Assembly: GCF_002368395.1 (NCBI RefSeq)
Contig: NZ_AP018254.1
Span: forward strand, 868,001 to 932,000
DNA: 64,000 bases
Origin: Calothrix sp. NIES-3974
Lineage (GTDB): Bacteria; Cyanobacteriota; Cyanobacteriia; Cyanobacteriales; Nostocaceae
Reading direction: 5' to 3'
In this document: positions 19,240 to 28,331 of the stretch, one piece after another
How positions within the stretch are numbered: the first letter of the stretch is position 1
Layout of the letters: every line of letters begins with the position of its first letter
The notes under the pieces: generated by a model
Databases searched by the model: none
The model's input: only the letters and a program-made list of their open reading frames with translations
What the model was told of the DNA's origin: nothing
Position numbers and translations under genes: made by a program

Positions 19240-20064
19240 ATGAATCAACCAAATATTCCTGTAGCTTTGACGATTGCGGGTTCTGATAGTGGTGGTGGTG
19301 CGGGGATTCAGGCTGATTTACGAACTTTTGCCTTTCATTGTGTGCATGGTACGAGCGCGGTAACTTGTGTGACAGCGCAAAATACGTTAGGTGTGACACG
19401 GGTGGATGCCATTTCTGGGGAAGGGGTAGCTGCACAAATTCGAGCGGTGGTGGATGATATTGGTGTGCAAGCAGCAAAAACAGGGATGTTGTTAAATGGG
19501 GAAATTATTGGTAGTGTGGTTTCCCAAGTGGAGGCTGTAAATATTCCCAATTTGGTTGTAGACCCGGTGATGGTGTCGCGGACGGGAGCGCAGTTAATTG
19601 ATGATCAATCTGTCAAATTGCTGAAGCATGAGTTAGTTCCGAGGGCATTAATTACGACTCCTAACCGTTATGAGGCGCAAATTTTTACAGGATGGGAAAT
19701 TAATTGTTTAGATGGGATGAAAGCTGCGGCAGAAAAGATTTTCACAGATTTACAGCCCCAAGCTGTATTAGTTAAAGGTGGGGGAATGAGCGGAGAAGCA
19801 CGGGGAATAGATGTGTTTTTTGATGGCAATAAATTAGAAGTCTTAACAACCGAGAATATCCCGACAAAAAATACCCACGGTACAGGATGCACCCTATCAG
19901 CTGCGATCGCGGCTAATTTGGCTCGACAACAGGATTTATTTACAGCCGTAGTCAATGCTAAACTGTATGTAACGAACGCCCTGAAATATGCCTTGAATAT
20001 CGGTAGTGGTCAAGGTCCTGTCGGTCATTTTTTCCCTTTGTTGAGTCAGGATTACTTTAATTAA
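19240..20064 (+). CDS. thiD: Hydroxymethylpyrimidine/phosphomethylpyrimidine kinase
   Basis: A 274-residue ribokinase-fold enzyme of thiamine synthesis that phosphorylates HMP and then HMP-P to HMP-PP using ATP. N-terminal VALTIAGSDSGGGAGIQADL is the substrate site, AKTGML and VDPVMVSRTGAQL are family motifs, and NTHGTGCTLSAAIAANLA carries the anion hole and catalytic aspartate region (the catalytic position reads Cys after GTG as in ThiD). Length is normal. No other thiamine gene is adjacent. Upstream are AATCCAAAAT tandem repeats and a remnant of the family A element. Confidence 0.95.
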   Translation: MNQPNIPVALTIAGSDSGGGAGIQADLRTFAFHCVHGTSAVTCVTAQNTLGVTRVDAISGEGVAAQIRAVVDDIGVQAAKTGMLLNGEIIGSVVSQVEAVNIPNLVVDPVMVSRTGAQLIDDQSVKLLKHELVPRALITTPNRYEAQIFTGWEINCLDGMKAAAEKIFTDLQPQAVLVKGGGMSGEARGIDVFFDGNKLEVLTTENIPTKNTHGTGCTLSAAIAANLARQQDLFTAVVNAKLYVTNALKYALNIGSGQGPVGHFFPLLSQDYFN

Positions 20065-20098
20065 ATTATCGCGATGACTCCTACGGAGAAGCCTGTTC

Positions 20099-20168
20099 AG
20101 ATGAGTTATAATGCCTGAAACTCTTGTCCAGCAAGATTGCATGAAAAATAGGAGTTTTTAAAAACCTT
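20099..20168 (+). repeat. Dispersed repeat, about 70 bp, copy 1
   Basis: GATGAGTTATAA, GCCTGAAACTCTTGTCCAG and AGTTTTTAAAAACCT recur in the same order at 43269-43336. A fragment carrying only the TTTTTAAAAACC part is seen near 63950. Confidence 0.8.
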
Positions 20169-20169
20169 C

Positions 20170-20290
20170 TAGTGCTTTGTCCCATTAATTTTGATAAGTA
20201 AAGAAAGGCACGTAGTAACTCTAGTCTAGGACAACCCTGCGGGTATAGCGCCTTTTATATTAACCCCTCAGAACTTATGGGACAGACCTC
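20170..20290 (-). repeat. MITE-like element, family A, inverted copy
   Basis: It starts TAGTGCTTTGTCCCATTAAT and ends near CCCCTCAGAACTTATGGGAC. Read on the minus strand it matches the element at 45941-46094, including CTATACCCGCAGGGTTGTC. The rest of the gap up to 20564 has no recognised feature. Confidence 0.8.
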
Positions 20291-20564
20291 TGGATTTTTA
20301 TATACTATTTTACCAAAAGATAGATTTGTGGTTATATCAAAGGAAATATTTTTTTCGTTAATGGGGTATTAAATAGGTCTTGGATATGTCGGCAGATTGA
20401 TTCTGGGGATAGAACCTCTATAAAGAGAAGTATTGGTACGATGAAGCCTACAGTTGAAAGAATAAAAACCCTAGTATTTTGAAGGGAAATTCAAAGTTGA
20501 ATGACCGATAGTTGCAGTCATCGATATTGAAGATTTCGTCTGTATAAGTCATTAGGAAAAGTCA

Positions 20565-23500
20565 ATGCTTCTCGACATAATATTCTTACAAACTAAGATG
20601 TATTCACATAACCTTTTAGCTCAGGTGACGGTGCAAACTCCTCCAGAAGCGGCTGAAAGTGCGGCTTTGGTGTTTAGTGGTCCCCAATTTTTTACTGCAT
20701 TAATTGCGGGTGTTGTCTTAGCTTTTGCTTTTCAATTATTACTCACTAATTTAGGAATTGCTAGCGGAATTTCTCTTTTAGGTGCGTCCGGTTCCTCCAC
20801 TACATCCCTGAATGATGGTGATGGGGATAGTTTCGGTGTGACGGTGAAAAAAATTAGTTTTGTCCTGGGATTGGGAACTCTAATTAGTGTCACCTTGGCG
20901 TTATTTTTTGCCAGCAAATTAGCGGTGAAATTGAGTTTATTTGCTGCACCAATTTCCGGAGCTATTGTGGGTTTAGTAATTTGGGCTACCTATTTCTCCC
21001 TGTTGGTATGGGTGAGTTCGACTGCGGTGGGTTCCTTGATTGGTTCGGTGGTAAATACGGCTACTTCGGGTTTTCAAGCGATTTTGGGAACTGCAACTGC
21101 GGCTTTTGCGGGAAAGGCTGCAAGTAAACAGGTGGTTGCAACGGTGGAAGCTGCAACAGCTGCGGTACGACGGGAATTGGGTGCAGCAATTGACCCTGAT
21201 ACTTTGCGCTCAAATGTGGAGGAATATATTGATTCGATTCGTCCGGCAAAGTTAGACTTAAAAGCGATCGCGGCTGATTTTGAGCAGTTGCTGGAGGATG
21301 AGAATTTTCAGGATATCGTTAATAGTGAATATTTGCAGGATATTAATCGTCAAACCTTTGTGGATTTAGTTAGCGATCGCACTGATTTATCAAAGCGTGA
21401 TGTACACAGAATTGCCGCGAAGTTAGAGTCGGTATGGCAGAAAAAAATTCAGCAATTACCTGCAAAATCCAGTAGTTTGGATGATATCAGCAGTTTCCTC
21501 CAAACCGCAACCCGTGACCAATTGTTGGGGGATGATTTCGGTGGAAAATTGGATAGTTTAGTACAGGAACTGAAGCAACAAAATCGACAAAAACAGGAAG
21601 GAACTAGTCCCTTAGCACAAGCTGCAACCATCGGTTTCAATGCGTTGATGGGGATTGTCATGGGACGGACTGACCTGTCTGATTTGGATGTGGAAAAAAT
21701 CGCGGATAGGTTGCAAACTGTTTCTCTGTTAGTGGGAGAAAAAACGAATCAGGTTGCAAGTCAAATGGGTGTCAAACCAGCGATTCCGAATGTGGTTCGT
21801 CGCGATATTGAAAATTATTTACTCAATGCCTATAATTGGCAACTTCAACCCCAAAATCTGCAAATCGAGTTTCGTGATTTAATCTATGACCCCTACGCAG
21901 AACCGGGAATCGTTGCGTCACAATTACGACAAATTAATCGTGCTGATTTTGTCAAATTACTCAAACAAAAAGGTCTCCTCACCCAAACTCAAATCCAAAG
22001 TATTGCTAATATTTTAGAAAGTATTCGCCTCGAAGTGTTAGCCATAGCTGAAGCAGCACAGGAACGAGAAGCAGCGATCGCCCTTTTAAATGAGGTGGAA
22101 ATTTATCTCCACAATACACCCAAGTCGGAATTCACACCGGAGAAAATCAATCTGAATTTTAAACCGATTCTCCTAGACCAAGAAGCTAGTTGCGAACAAC
22201 TGGTTCATCGTCTTGCTCAACTTGACCGTCCTACCCTGGAAAGGTTTTTGGAGGTACGGGGAGACATGGAGCAAATTGAGATTACCACCATTGTGAACGA
22301 GTTAGAAACAGCACGGGATATGGTGCTACAGGAAGCAACGGAAATCTTTGGTCGCGCAAAAGCCAAAGCTGAACAACAATGGTACAAAGTCCAATCCTAC
22401 CTCCGGGACACTGGTAAACAGGAATTAAATCCGATTGCCATTGAACGGGAATTAAAAATCCTCCTAAAAGATCCGGAAACCGGAGCCAATTTATTAAAAG
22501 CACGCGCAGGACAATTTGACCGGGATACCCTCGTAAAATTACTGACAACCCGGAATGATTTGAGTGAAACCCAAGTTAACGAAATCATCGATACAGTCGA
22601 AGACACATGGCATCCAATCGCCTCCGCTCCTCAGAAAATCGTCCATGCAGCCCAAACTCAATACGACCAAACAATGGATGCGATCGCTGAATATTTGCGC
22701 AACACAGGCAAATCGGAGTTAAATCCAGCAGGTATTAAACGCGACTTAAATTTACTCCTAAGTAACCCCAAACTTGGATTCAGAGCAATTAAACAGCGTT
22801 TAGCAGCAATGGATCGGGACACCCTAGTGCAATTATTAGCCCAAAGGGACGATTTAACCCCCCAACAGGTGAATCAAATTATCGACGAAGTGCAACAAAC
22901 CATCCAGGAAATTGCTAAAGCACCCCAGCGATTCGCCTACCGCACCCAACAAAAATTCCAGAATTTCCAAGCTGCGATCGCTGAATATCTGCGTTCCACC
23001 GACAAAGCCGAACTCAATCCTGAAGGTATTAAACGCGACCTGCAACTATTGCTCCAAGACCCCCGTTTAGGGATGGAAAGTTTAAAAGTCCGGTTATCCC
23101 AATTTGACCGTTCCACCCTTGTCGCCTTGCTTTCCCAACGGGAAGACCTCTCGGAAGCCGAAATCAACCAAACCATCGACCAAATTCTCGCCGTCCGTGA
23201 CCAAGCGATGGAAAAGTTGCAAATGATACAATTACGTATCCAAAACTCAATTCAAAAAATCCTGGATAAAATTCGCGACTACCTCAACAGTTTAGAACGT
23301 CCCGAACTCAACTACGAAGGAATTAAACAGGACATTTACACCCTCTTCCACGACCCCGAAGCTGGATTTGAAGCCCTACGCGATCGCTTTTCCCAAATTG
23401 ACCGAGACACGGTAATTGCAGTCCTCAGTTCCCGTGACGATATTTCCCAAGCCGACGCAGAACTAATTGTACATCAAATCGAACGTACTCGTAATCAAAT

Positions 23501-23687
23501 TTTACAAAGAGCCGAACGCATCCAGCAAGAAGCCCAAATTCGACTGGAACAAATCAAATATCAAGCTCAAAAACAAGTCGAAGAAACCCGTAAAGCAGCA
23601 GCAGTCGCATCCTGGTGGTTATTCTTCACCGCTCTGATTTCCGCGATCGCTTCCGCTAGTGGTGGATATATAGGTGTATCGATTTAG
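20565..23687 (+). CDS. Large membrane protein with about eight 75-residue helical repeats
   Basis: A 1040-residue protein (ATG 20598 is an alternative start). The first 150 residues hold three or so membrane helices and a Ser/Gly/Asp-rich loop; a final helix (SWWLFFTALISAIASASGG) is at the C-terminus. Between them about eight repeats follow the plan YLRnTgKsELNPeGIKrDL-LLLxDPxxG-LkxRLxqfDRdTLVxLLxqRdDLSexxVnqIIDxv, separated by Gln/Glu-rich coiled-coil linkers that often contain AKAEQQ or QxxQNF. Repeats become more regular toward the C-terminus, as expected from recent internal duplication. The family seems cyanobacterial; function unknown. The soluble array would be anchored at both ends to membrane. 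Confidence 0.8.
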   Translation: MLLDIIFLQTKMYSHNLLAQVTVQTPPEAAESAALVFSGPQFFTALIAGVVLAFAFQLLLTNLGIASGISLLGASGSSTTSLNDGDGDSFGVTVKKISFVLGLGTLISVTLALFFASKLAVKLSLFAAPISGAIVGLVIWATYFSLLVWVSSTAVGSLIGSVVNTATSGFQAILGTATAAFAGKAASKQVVATVEAATAAVRRELGAAIDPDTLRSNVEEYIDSIRPAKLDLKAIAADFEQLLEDENFQDIVNSEYLQDINRQTFVDLVSDRTDLSKRDVHRIAAKLESVWQKKIQQLPAKSSSLDDISSFLQTATRDQLLGDDFGGKLDSLVQELKQQNRQKQEGTSPLAQAATIGFNALMGIVMGRTDLSDLDVEKIADRLQTVSLLVGEKTNQVASQMGVKPAIPNVVRRDIENYLLNAYNWQLQPQNLQIEFRDLIYDPYAEPGIVASQLRQINRADFVKLLKQKGLLTQTQIQSIANILESIRLEVLAIAEAAQEREAAIALLNEVEIYLHNTPKSEFTPEKINLNFKPILLDQEASCEQLVHRLAQLDRPTLERFLEVRGDMEQIEITTIVNELETARDMVLQEATEIFGRAKAKAEQQWYKVQSYLRDTGKQELNPIAIERELKILLKDPETGANLLKARAGQFDRDTLVKLLTTRNDLSETQVNEIIDTVEDTWHPIASAPQKIVHAAQTQYDQTMDAIAEYLRNTGKSELNPAGIKRDLNLLLSNPKLGFRAIKQRLAAMDRDTLVQLLAQRDDLTPQQVNQIIDEVQQTIQEIAKAPQRFAYRTQQKFQNFQAAIAEYLRSTDKAELNPEGIKRDLQLLLQDPRLGMESLKVRLSQFDRSTLVALLSQREDLSEAEINQTIDQILAVRDQAMEKLQMIQLRIQNSIQKILDKIRDYLNSLERPELNYEGIKQDIYTLFHDPEAGFEALRDRFSQIDRDTVIAVLSSRDDISQADAELIVHQIERTRNQILQRAERIQQEAQIRLEQIKYQAQKQVEETRKAAAVASWWLFFTALISAIASASGGYIGVSI

Positions 23688-23700
23688 GGAAAAATTAACA

Positions 23701-23728
23701 GTAGAGACGCGATATATCGCGTCTCTAC
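23701..23728. repeat. Short hairpin repeat, perfect copy
   Basis: GTAGAGACGCGATA followed by its exact complement, 14 bases after the stop of the repeat membrane protein. It is followed by CCTGTATTCTG/CCTGTATC tandem repeats (23758-23807). Confidence 0.9.
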
Positions 23729-23832
23729 GACTGTTATTTTCTCAGATTATTGTCAATGCATCCTGTATTCTGTATCGTGTCTCCTGTATCCTGTATCCTG
23801 TATTCTTCTGCAAGCGAGACTAGAAATCCACA

Positions 23833-24558
23833 ATGGGGATCAACGACAACAATCAAAGCAACCGACCAGTAAGTATACATGACACCGAAGCCACCTTTGC
23901 CATCATCGAAGAAACAATACTCGGATTATGGCAAGTTGTTAATAACCTGACACGAGTCCAACCCCCAAAATGCGATCGCTATCGGGTAACTATTTTTGGT
24001 TCTGCGAGGTTACAACCCCATACACCCCTCTACAACGGTGTGAAATACCTCGCTAGTCAATTAGCTAATTTAGGGTGCGATATCATTACTGGTGGTGGAC
24101 CCGGATTAATGCAAGCAGCCAACGAAGGAAGTGTGATTGCCGACCCCCATAACCGCACAAAATCCATTGGGATTCGAGTCGATTTAGATTTTGAACAGGA
24201 AACCAATCCTTTTGTAGAGCATGTTTATCAACATCAAACTTTTTTTACCCGTTTACATCATTTTGTGTTGTTATCCAATGCATTTGTAGTTGTTCCAGGG
24301 GGAATTGGTACAACCTTAGAAGCGTTAATGATTTGGCAATTATTACAGGTGCGTCAACTTGATCAAACCCCATTTATCATGGTGGGAGAAATGTGGGATG
24401 AATTAATCATTTGGGCAGAAAAATATATGGTTAATAGCACCTATCCAATGGCTAATCCCCATGATATACAAATTCCCATTTGTGTGCAAACGTTTGATGA
24501 AGCTGTTGAGATATTAAGCACGAAACATCAGGAATGGACGCAAAGTTGTTCCGTTTAG
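23833..24558 (+). CDS. LOG-family protein (Rossmann-fold nucleotide-binding, TIGR00730 type)
   Basis: A 241-residue protein with the two diagnostic motifs of the LOG/lysine-decarboxylase-like family: GGGPGLMQAANEG and PGGIGTTLEALMIWQL. Members cleave ribose 5-phosphate from cytokinin nucleotides or other purine nucleotides. VTIFGSARLQPHTPLY at the N-terminus fits the nucleotide-binding start. About 40 residues precede the core domain. It stands alone upstream of the defence pair. Exact substrate in bacteria is not settled. Confidence 0.88.
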   Translation: MGINDNNQSNRPVSIHDTEATFAIIEETILGLWQVVNNLTRVQPPKCDRYRVTIFGSARLQPHTPLYNGVKYLASQLANLGCDIITGGGPGLMQAANEGSVIADPHNRTKSIGIRVDLDFEQETNPFVEHVYQHQTFFTRLHHFVLLSNAFVVVPGGIGTTLEALMIWQLLQVRQLDQTPFIMVGEMWDELIIWAEKYMVNSTYPMANPHDIQIPICVQTFDEAVEILSTKHQEWTQSCSV

Positions 24559-24592
24559 ATTATTGGCATTTTGTATTCTAACCAAAATCATT

Positions 24593-24641
24593 GTAGAGAC
24601 GCGATATTTGTTTGTAGAGACACGATATATCGCGTCTCTAC
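24593..24641. repeat. Tandem hairpin repeats (one partial, one nearly complete)
   Basis: A half copy (GTAGAGACGCGATAT, 24593-24607) is followed by a full copy (24614-24641) with one mismatch in the left arm (GTAGAGACACGATA). They lie about 35 bp after the LOG gene stop. The rest of the gap to 24880 is AT-rich and without recognised features. Confidence 0.85.
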
Positions 24642-24880
24642 AAACATAAAATGTTAGGATTTACAATAATTTTTATTTTAGTTAATTTATGAATTTGCTG
24701 TTTACACATAGAAAAGTGTGCTGACCTACTTTTGTCTCGAAAATAAATATGCATAATTATTTAGAGTATTTCATTTATACAAATGCATGATAGATAACTT
24801 TTTAAAAACCTTGCTGCCTAAAAATAATTGGCACTAATCAATCAAAAATATATCTCAATAATTTCATTCTCCTGCTTAAA

Positions 24881-24905
24881 GACGACCCGACGAGTCGTCT
24901 CTACT
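24881..24905. repeat. Short hairpin repeat, ACCCG core
   Basis: GACGACCCGACGAGTCGTC followed by TCTAC, a partial member of the family. It ends 26 bp before the ptuA start codon. Confidence 0.75.
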
Positions 24906-24931
24906 ATCGACCGTATTCTCGACCAAAACCG

Positions 24932-26182
24932 ATGAAACTCAAACATTTAACAATCCAATCCTTCCGGGGAATCAAAGAATTAGACTTAGAATTTATCCCT
25001 GACCAACCGACCGTAATTTTAGGAGTCAACGGAGTTGGCAAATCCAGTATTTTAGAATGCATTGCCATATTATTATCCCGCTTTGCTAGTCCCATTCACA
25101 CACCCAATGCATCGGGAAGATTATTCCGTGAAGATGATATTTACGACCAAAGTCCCCAAACCAGCAACGAAATTACAGTCACAACCGCAAACGGGGACGT
25201 GAAATGGTCACTAACCAAACAAAGAACCCGTCGTTCCAAACAAACTAGTAGTAACCTACTGGAATTGCGTCAACTGGTAGCTCAAACCCAAGCAGAATTG
25301 CACAGCAATCCCCAATTTAACCTACCCATACTAGTTTATTATGCCGTAAATCGGGCGGTAATTGATATTCCCCTGAAAATGCGAACCAAACCCCACTTTG
25401 CACCAGTGGCAGCCTATGACCAAGCACTAGACAAAGTACAAATCAACTTTAATAACTTTTTCCAATGGTTTCGAGCCTTAGAAGACATGGAAAACGAAAC
25501 CTGTCGCGATCGCCCAGATTATCGTCATCCCCAACTGGAAGCAGTTCGTCAAGCAATTACCTCGGTTTTGAGCGATTTTTCCCAACTCCGCATTCGCCGT
25601 TCCCCCTTACGGATGACAGTCAACAAAAACGGTCGGGAACTAATTATCAACCAACTATCCGACGGAGAAAAATGTTTACTAGCAATGGTGGGAGACCTCG
25701 CAAGAAGACTGGCGATCGCAAATCCCAGTTTAGAAAATCCCCTCACCGGTACAGGTATTGTGCTGATTGACGAAATTGAACTCCACCTCCATCCAAAATG
25801 GCAACGGGAAATCATCCCCGCGATCGCTCGCACTTTTCCCAATTGTCAGTTAATTGCAACCACCCATTCCCCCCAAGTCGTCAGTCATATCAAACCAGAA
25901 TCAGTATACATCCTTGAACCCAGCGACACAGGGATTATCGCAACCACCCCCACCAGTTCCTTTGGACGAGATACCAACAGCATCCTCGAAGACCTCATGG
26001 AAGTCCCCGAACGACCCCAGCAAATCAAAGACAAACTTCAAGAATTATTTATCTGCATCGACAACGGAAACATAGAAACAGCTAAACAAATCCGTCATCA
26101 ATTAGCCGAACAAATCGGCGAAGACGAACCCGAATTCGTCCGCGCAGACATATTAATCCGTCGCCAACAAATTCTGAGGTAG
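24932..26182 (+). CDS. ptuA: Septu-type defence ATPase PtuA
   Basis: A 416-residue ABC/SMC-like AAA ATPase. FRGIKELDLEF at the start and the P-loop GVNGVGKSSILE (31-42) are typical of OLD/RecF-like ATPases; signature-like LSDGEKCLLAMVGDLARRL is near 241, Walker B GIVLIDEIELHLHPKWQ near 274, and ATTHSPQVVSH is the switch His. It is followed by an HNH protein of the TIGR02646 type, the partner in Septu (PtuA/PtuB), where the pair protects against phages through a nuclease-ATPase complex. No reverse transcriptase or msr/msd is visible, so it does not look like a retron. The stop TAG lies within a hairpin repeat. Confidence 0.82.
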   Translation: MKLKHLTIQSFRGIKELDLEFIPDQPTVILGVNGVGKSSILECIAILLSRFASPIHTPNASGRLFREDDIYDQSPQTSNEITVTTANGDVKWSLTKQRTRRSKQTSSNLLELRQLVAQTQAELHSNPQFNLPILVYYAVNRAVIDIPLKMRTKPHFAPVAAYDQALDKVQINFNNFFQWFRALEDMENETCRDRPDYRHPQLEAVRQAITSVLSDFSQLRIRRSPLRMTVNKNGRELIINQLSDGEKCLLAMVGDLARRLAIANPSLENPLTGTGIVLIDEIELHLHPKWQREIIPAIARTFPNCQLIATTHSPQVVSHIKPESVYILEPSDTGIIATTPTSSFGRDTNSILEDLMEVPERPQQIKDKLQELFICIDNGNIETAKQIRHQLAEQIGEDEPEFVRADILIRRQQILR

Positions 26183-26204
26183 AGACGCGATATATCGCGT
26201 CTAC
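26179..26204. repeat. Short hairpin repeat between ptuA and ptuB
   Basis: GTAGAGACGCGATA with complementary right arm ending GTCTAC. The left arm contains the ptuA stop codon (26180-26182). It is followed by four AATCCAAAAT-type units (26217-26243) directly before the ptuB start. Confidence 0.9.
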
Positions 26205-26244
26205 CTACCCATCGGGAATCCAAAATCCAAAATCCAAAATCCCA

Positions 26245-26892
26245 ATGAGATACATTCACAAAAAACCAGAACCAACCAGCTTAACCAAATGGAACGCTAA
26301 ACGGGGAAATAGAACCCCCAACTGGAAATCCTTCGACCGTAGAGTCAAAGACGATGTTTATGAAAACCTACTCAAAGAACAAGGTTACACCTGCGCTTAC
26401 TGCGGAATCAAAATAACCCGTCGTACCTGTCACATTGAACATTTTCGTCCCAAAAGTAAATATCCCCACCTCACCTTTACCTACACCAATCTGATCGCAT
26501 CCTGTCAAGGTGAAGACGAAGACAGACCCACCAGACCAGTTCACTGCGGACACAAAAAAACTAACTGGTTTGATGAAGAACTGATGATATCTCCCCTAGA
26601 TCCTAACTGTGCTAGCTATTTTCGTTTTTCTGGTGCTGGTGATATTCTCCCCAGTCATGACCCCAATTATACAAACGCTGCGGAAACCACCATTAAGCAT
26701 CTTGCACTGAATATCGATAAACTCCGCAAAATGCGTCGTTTTGCCATTGACACCGCAATTTCCATCTGTGAAGGACTAGAAGAACAGGAAATTAAATTAT
26801 TTATCCATAGCTATCAAAACATGAATGAACAAGGTGAATATACTCCCTTTGCAGCAGCCATTCTTTATATCCTGCAACAATTTTTTATTTGA
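26245..26892 (+). CDS. ptuB: Septu-type HNH endonuclease PtuB (TIGR02646-like)
   Basis: A 215-residue HNH protein. The N-terminus MRYIHKKPEPTSLTKW is characteristic. Core: YTCAYCGIKI zinc-type Cys pair (about 49-52), CHIEHFRPKSKYP (HNH histidines), then TYTNLIASC and CGHKKTNWF with further Cys/Lys residues. A downstream ISPLDPNC segment is also typical of the family. It should be the DNA-cutting subunit of the PtuAB complex. It lies 62 bp after ptuA on the same strand, with a hairpin and short tandem repeats between them. Its last 28 bp overlap the convergent gene at 26865. Confidence 0.85.
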   Translation: MRYIHKKPEPTSLTKWNAKRGNRTPNWKSFDRRVKDDVYENLLKEQGYTCAYCGIKITRRTCHIEHFRPKSKYPHLTFTYTNLIASCQGEDEDRPTRPVHCGHKKTNWFDEELMISPLDPNCASYFRFSGAGDILPSHDPNYTNAAETTIKHLALNIDKLRKMRRFAIDTAISICEGLEEQEIKLFIHSYQNMNEQGEYTPFAAAILYILQQFFI

Positions 26893-27164
26893 TTTCTCTT
26901 TCTACTACCCGTTTGTTTTGCATTACAAGCAGCTGTTTTCGCTGTAAAATCTCGACAATAAATTGCTTCTTCAGTACAAGCTTGAATCGGATTCACCGTA
27001 CACTTGAGACGATAATCATTTGTAAAATATTCACAATTAGCACAGGGAATTTGATGTAACTTCCGAACATGCTTAATCCCAGCTTGCAAGGTTTGCCAAA
27101 TACTAAAAATAGTCAACACGATTAAAGACCAAGCACAAACCGCAAAAATAACCGTCATCATCAT
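26865..27164 (-). CDS. Small membrane protein with Cys-rich soluble tail
   Basis: A 99-residue protein. Three adjacent ATG codons (27164, 27161, 27158) lie after a TGAGGA sequence. One transmembrane helix (VIFAVCAWSLIVLTIFSIW) is followed by the motif PCANCEYFTNDYRLKCTVNP and then QACTEEAIYCRDF, with CxxC and two more cysteines suggesting metal or disulphide binding. I do not know a function. It converges with and overlaps the end of ptuB, so the stops interlock; this makes it unlikely to be part of the defence system. Confidence 0.7.
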   Translation of the reverse strand: MMMTVIFAVCAWSLIVLTIFSIWQTLQAGIKHVRKLHQIPCANCEYFTNDYRLKCTVNPIQACTEEAIYCRDFTAKTAACNAKQTGSRKRNQIKNCCRI

Positions 27165-27292
27165 TAATCCTCAAAAATATCTAAAAAAATACTCGTAGTG
27201 GCAAATCAATTATCAATCCCTACGAGCATAATTCACTGTGTTCGAGCAATTAGTGCTAATCACCATATGCTAAATCTAATCAGCTGCATTAT

Positions 27293-28261
27293 TTACCCAG
27301 CTTTAACAATTCTTCCTCGCCAAAAATGCCAGATAAAACCGCAGCAAGCTATTATTCCTAGGAAAAACTGAATATTCGCCATTCCTAACCGTTCTGTACC
27401 GTAAAACTCCAGAGGAAAAGCAATATTATTATATCCCACAAACACAGTAGAAATAAAAGCCATTAAACCCAAACCCAACAAACTGTAGGATAAAATCTCT
27501 TCCCCCCGTTCAATCGGCAAAATCTTTCTCACCCAGCCAAAAGCAGGCACTAAAATATGCCAAATACCACCAAAAATTAAAATCAAACCCACCCAAATAT
27601 GCCCACCAATGACATCTTCTAAATTATCCACACTCGCCATTCCTAAAAACGTTTGCTGACCATTGTGAGAACCAACAATATAGCCAAAAATAGTCGCCGG
27701 GTTCAATGTCGGATTACTAATCAAACGTACTTCCCCCAGGTTAGCATCATAAATCCCTCCAAAAAACATCGCCTTTAAAACTAATAAAAAAGCTCCACAA
27801 CCTAAGATTATCAAGTGATGTCCCAAGATTAAGCCCAATTGTTTAGGGTCATTCCACTCATAGTGAAATTTAGCCGTATTACCACCAGCATTATGTAAAA
27901 TCGGCGCAGAACGGAAAACATGAAATAGTCCTCCCGCACCTAAAACCGCAGACGCAACCAAATGCAACATACCAATCACAAAATAGGGATAGGTATTAAC
28001 AATTTCTCCTCCATTTCCCACACCCCATCCTAATGTTGCTAAATGGGGTAACAAAATCATTTTCTGTTCATACAAAGGAACACCAGGAATATATCTAGTT
28101 ACTTCGGAAACAGTAATTGCTCCAGCCCAAAACATAATTAAACCAGCATGAGCAACATGAGCGCCTAATAATTGTCCAGATAAATCTGTTAAGCGAGCAT
28201 TTCCCACTAGCCAGGAAAAGTTAGTATCAGCAGCAAAACTTTTGTCAATAGAAATTGTCAC
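27293..28261 (-). CDS. CP43-like chlorophyll-binding antenna protein (Pcb/IsiA family)
   Basis: A 322-residue six-helix protein of the CP43' superfamily, starting at GTG 28261. Typical segments: [79 protein letters not shown] and [23 protein letters not shown], with conserved histidines that ligate chlorophyll. It ends soon after helix six and lacks a PsaL-like extension. It is 70 bp downstream of isiA and probably in the same transcript. Sequence differs from IsiA proper, so it is a paralogous antenna protein that may associate with photosystem I or II. Confidence 0.9.
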   Translation of the reverse strand: MTISIDKSFAADTNFSWLVGNARLTDLSGQLLGAHVAHAGLIMFWAGAITVSEVTRYIPGVPLYEQKMILLPHLATLGWGVGNGGEIVNTYPYFVIGMLHLVASAVLGAGGLFHVFRSAPILHNAGGNTAKFHYEWNDPKQLGLILGHHLIILGCGAFLLVLKAMFFGGIYDANLGEVRLISNPTLNPATIFGYIVGSHNGQQTFLGMASVDNLEDVIGGHIWVGLILIFGGIWHILVPAFGWVRKILPIERGEEILSYSLLGLGLMAFISTVFVGYNNIAFPLEFYGTERLGMANIQFFLGIIACCGFIWHFWRGRIVKAG

Positions 28262-28296
28262 GATTTGATATTACCCCCTTTTGATTTTGGATTTCC

Positions 28297-28325
28297 GTAG
28301 AGACGACCCTACGGGTCGTCTCTAC
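28297..28325. repeat. Hairpin repeat between isiA and the downstream antenna gene
   Basis: GTAGAGACGACCC, a three-base loop and the exact complement: a 13-bp stem. It begins six bases after the isiA stop (reading leftward) and could stabilise or end part of the isiA transcript. Confidence 0.9.
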
Positions 28326-28331
28326 AATTGA

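Noticed and set aside
26217-26243. CRISPR-like array
   Set aside because: The AATCCAAAAT units here, and similar tracts near 19190, 49340, 52390 and 59445, are tandem short repeats without unique spacers. No cas gene is present.
24932-26892. Retron with PtuAB effectors
   Set aside because: No reverse transcriptase frame and no msr/msd-like structure were found on either side.
27293-28261. PsaL-fused antenna protein (CBPV type)
   Set aside because: All four antenna frames end shortly after the sixth helix; none has an extra PsaL-like region.
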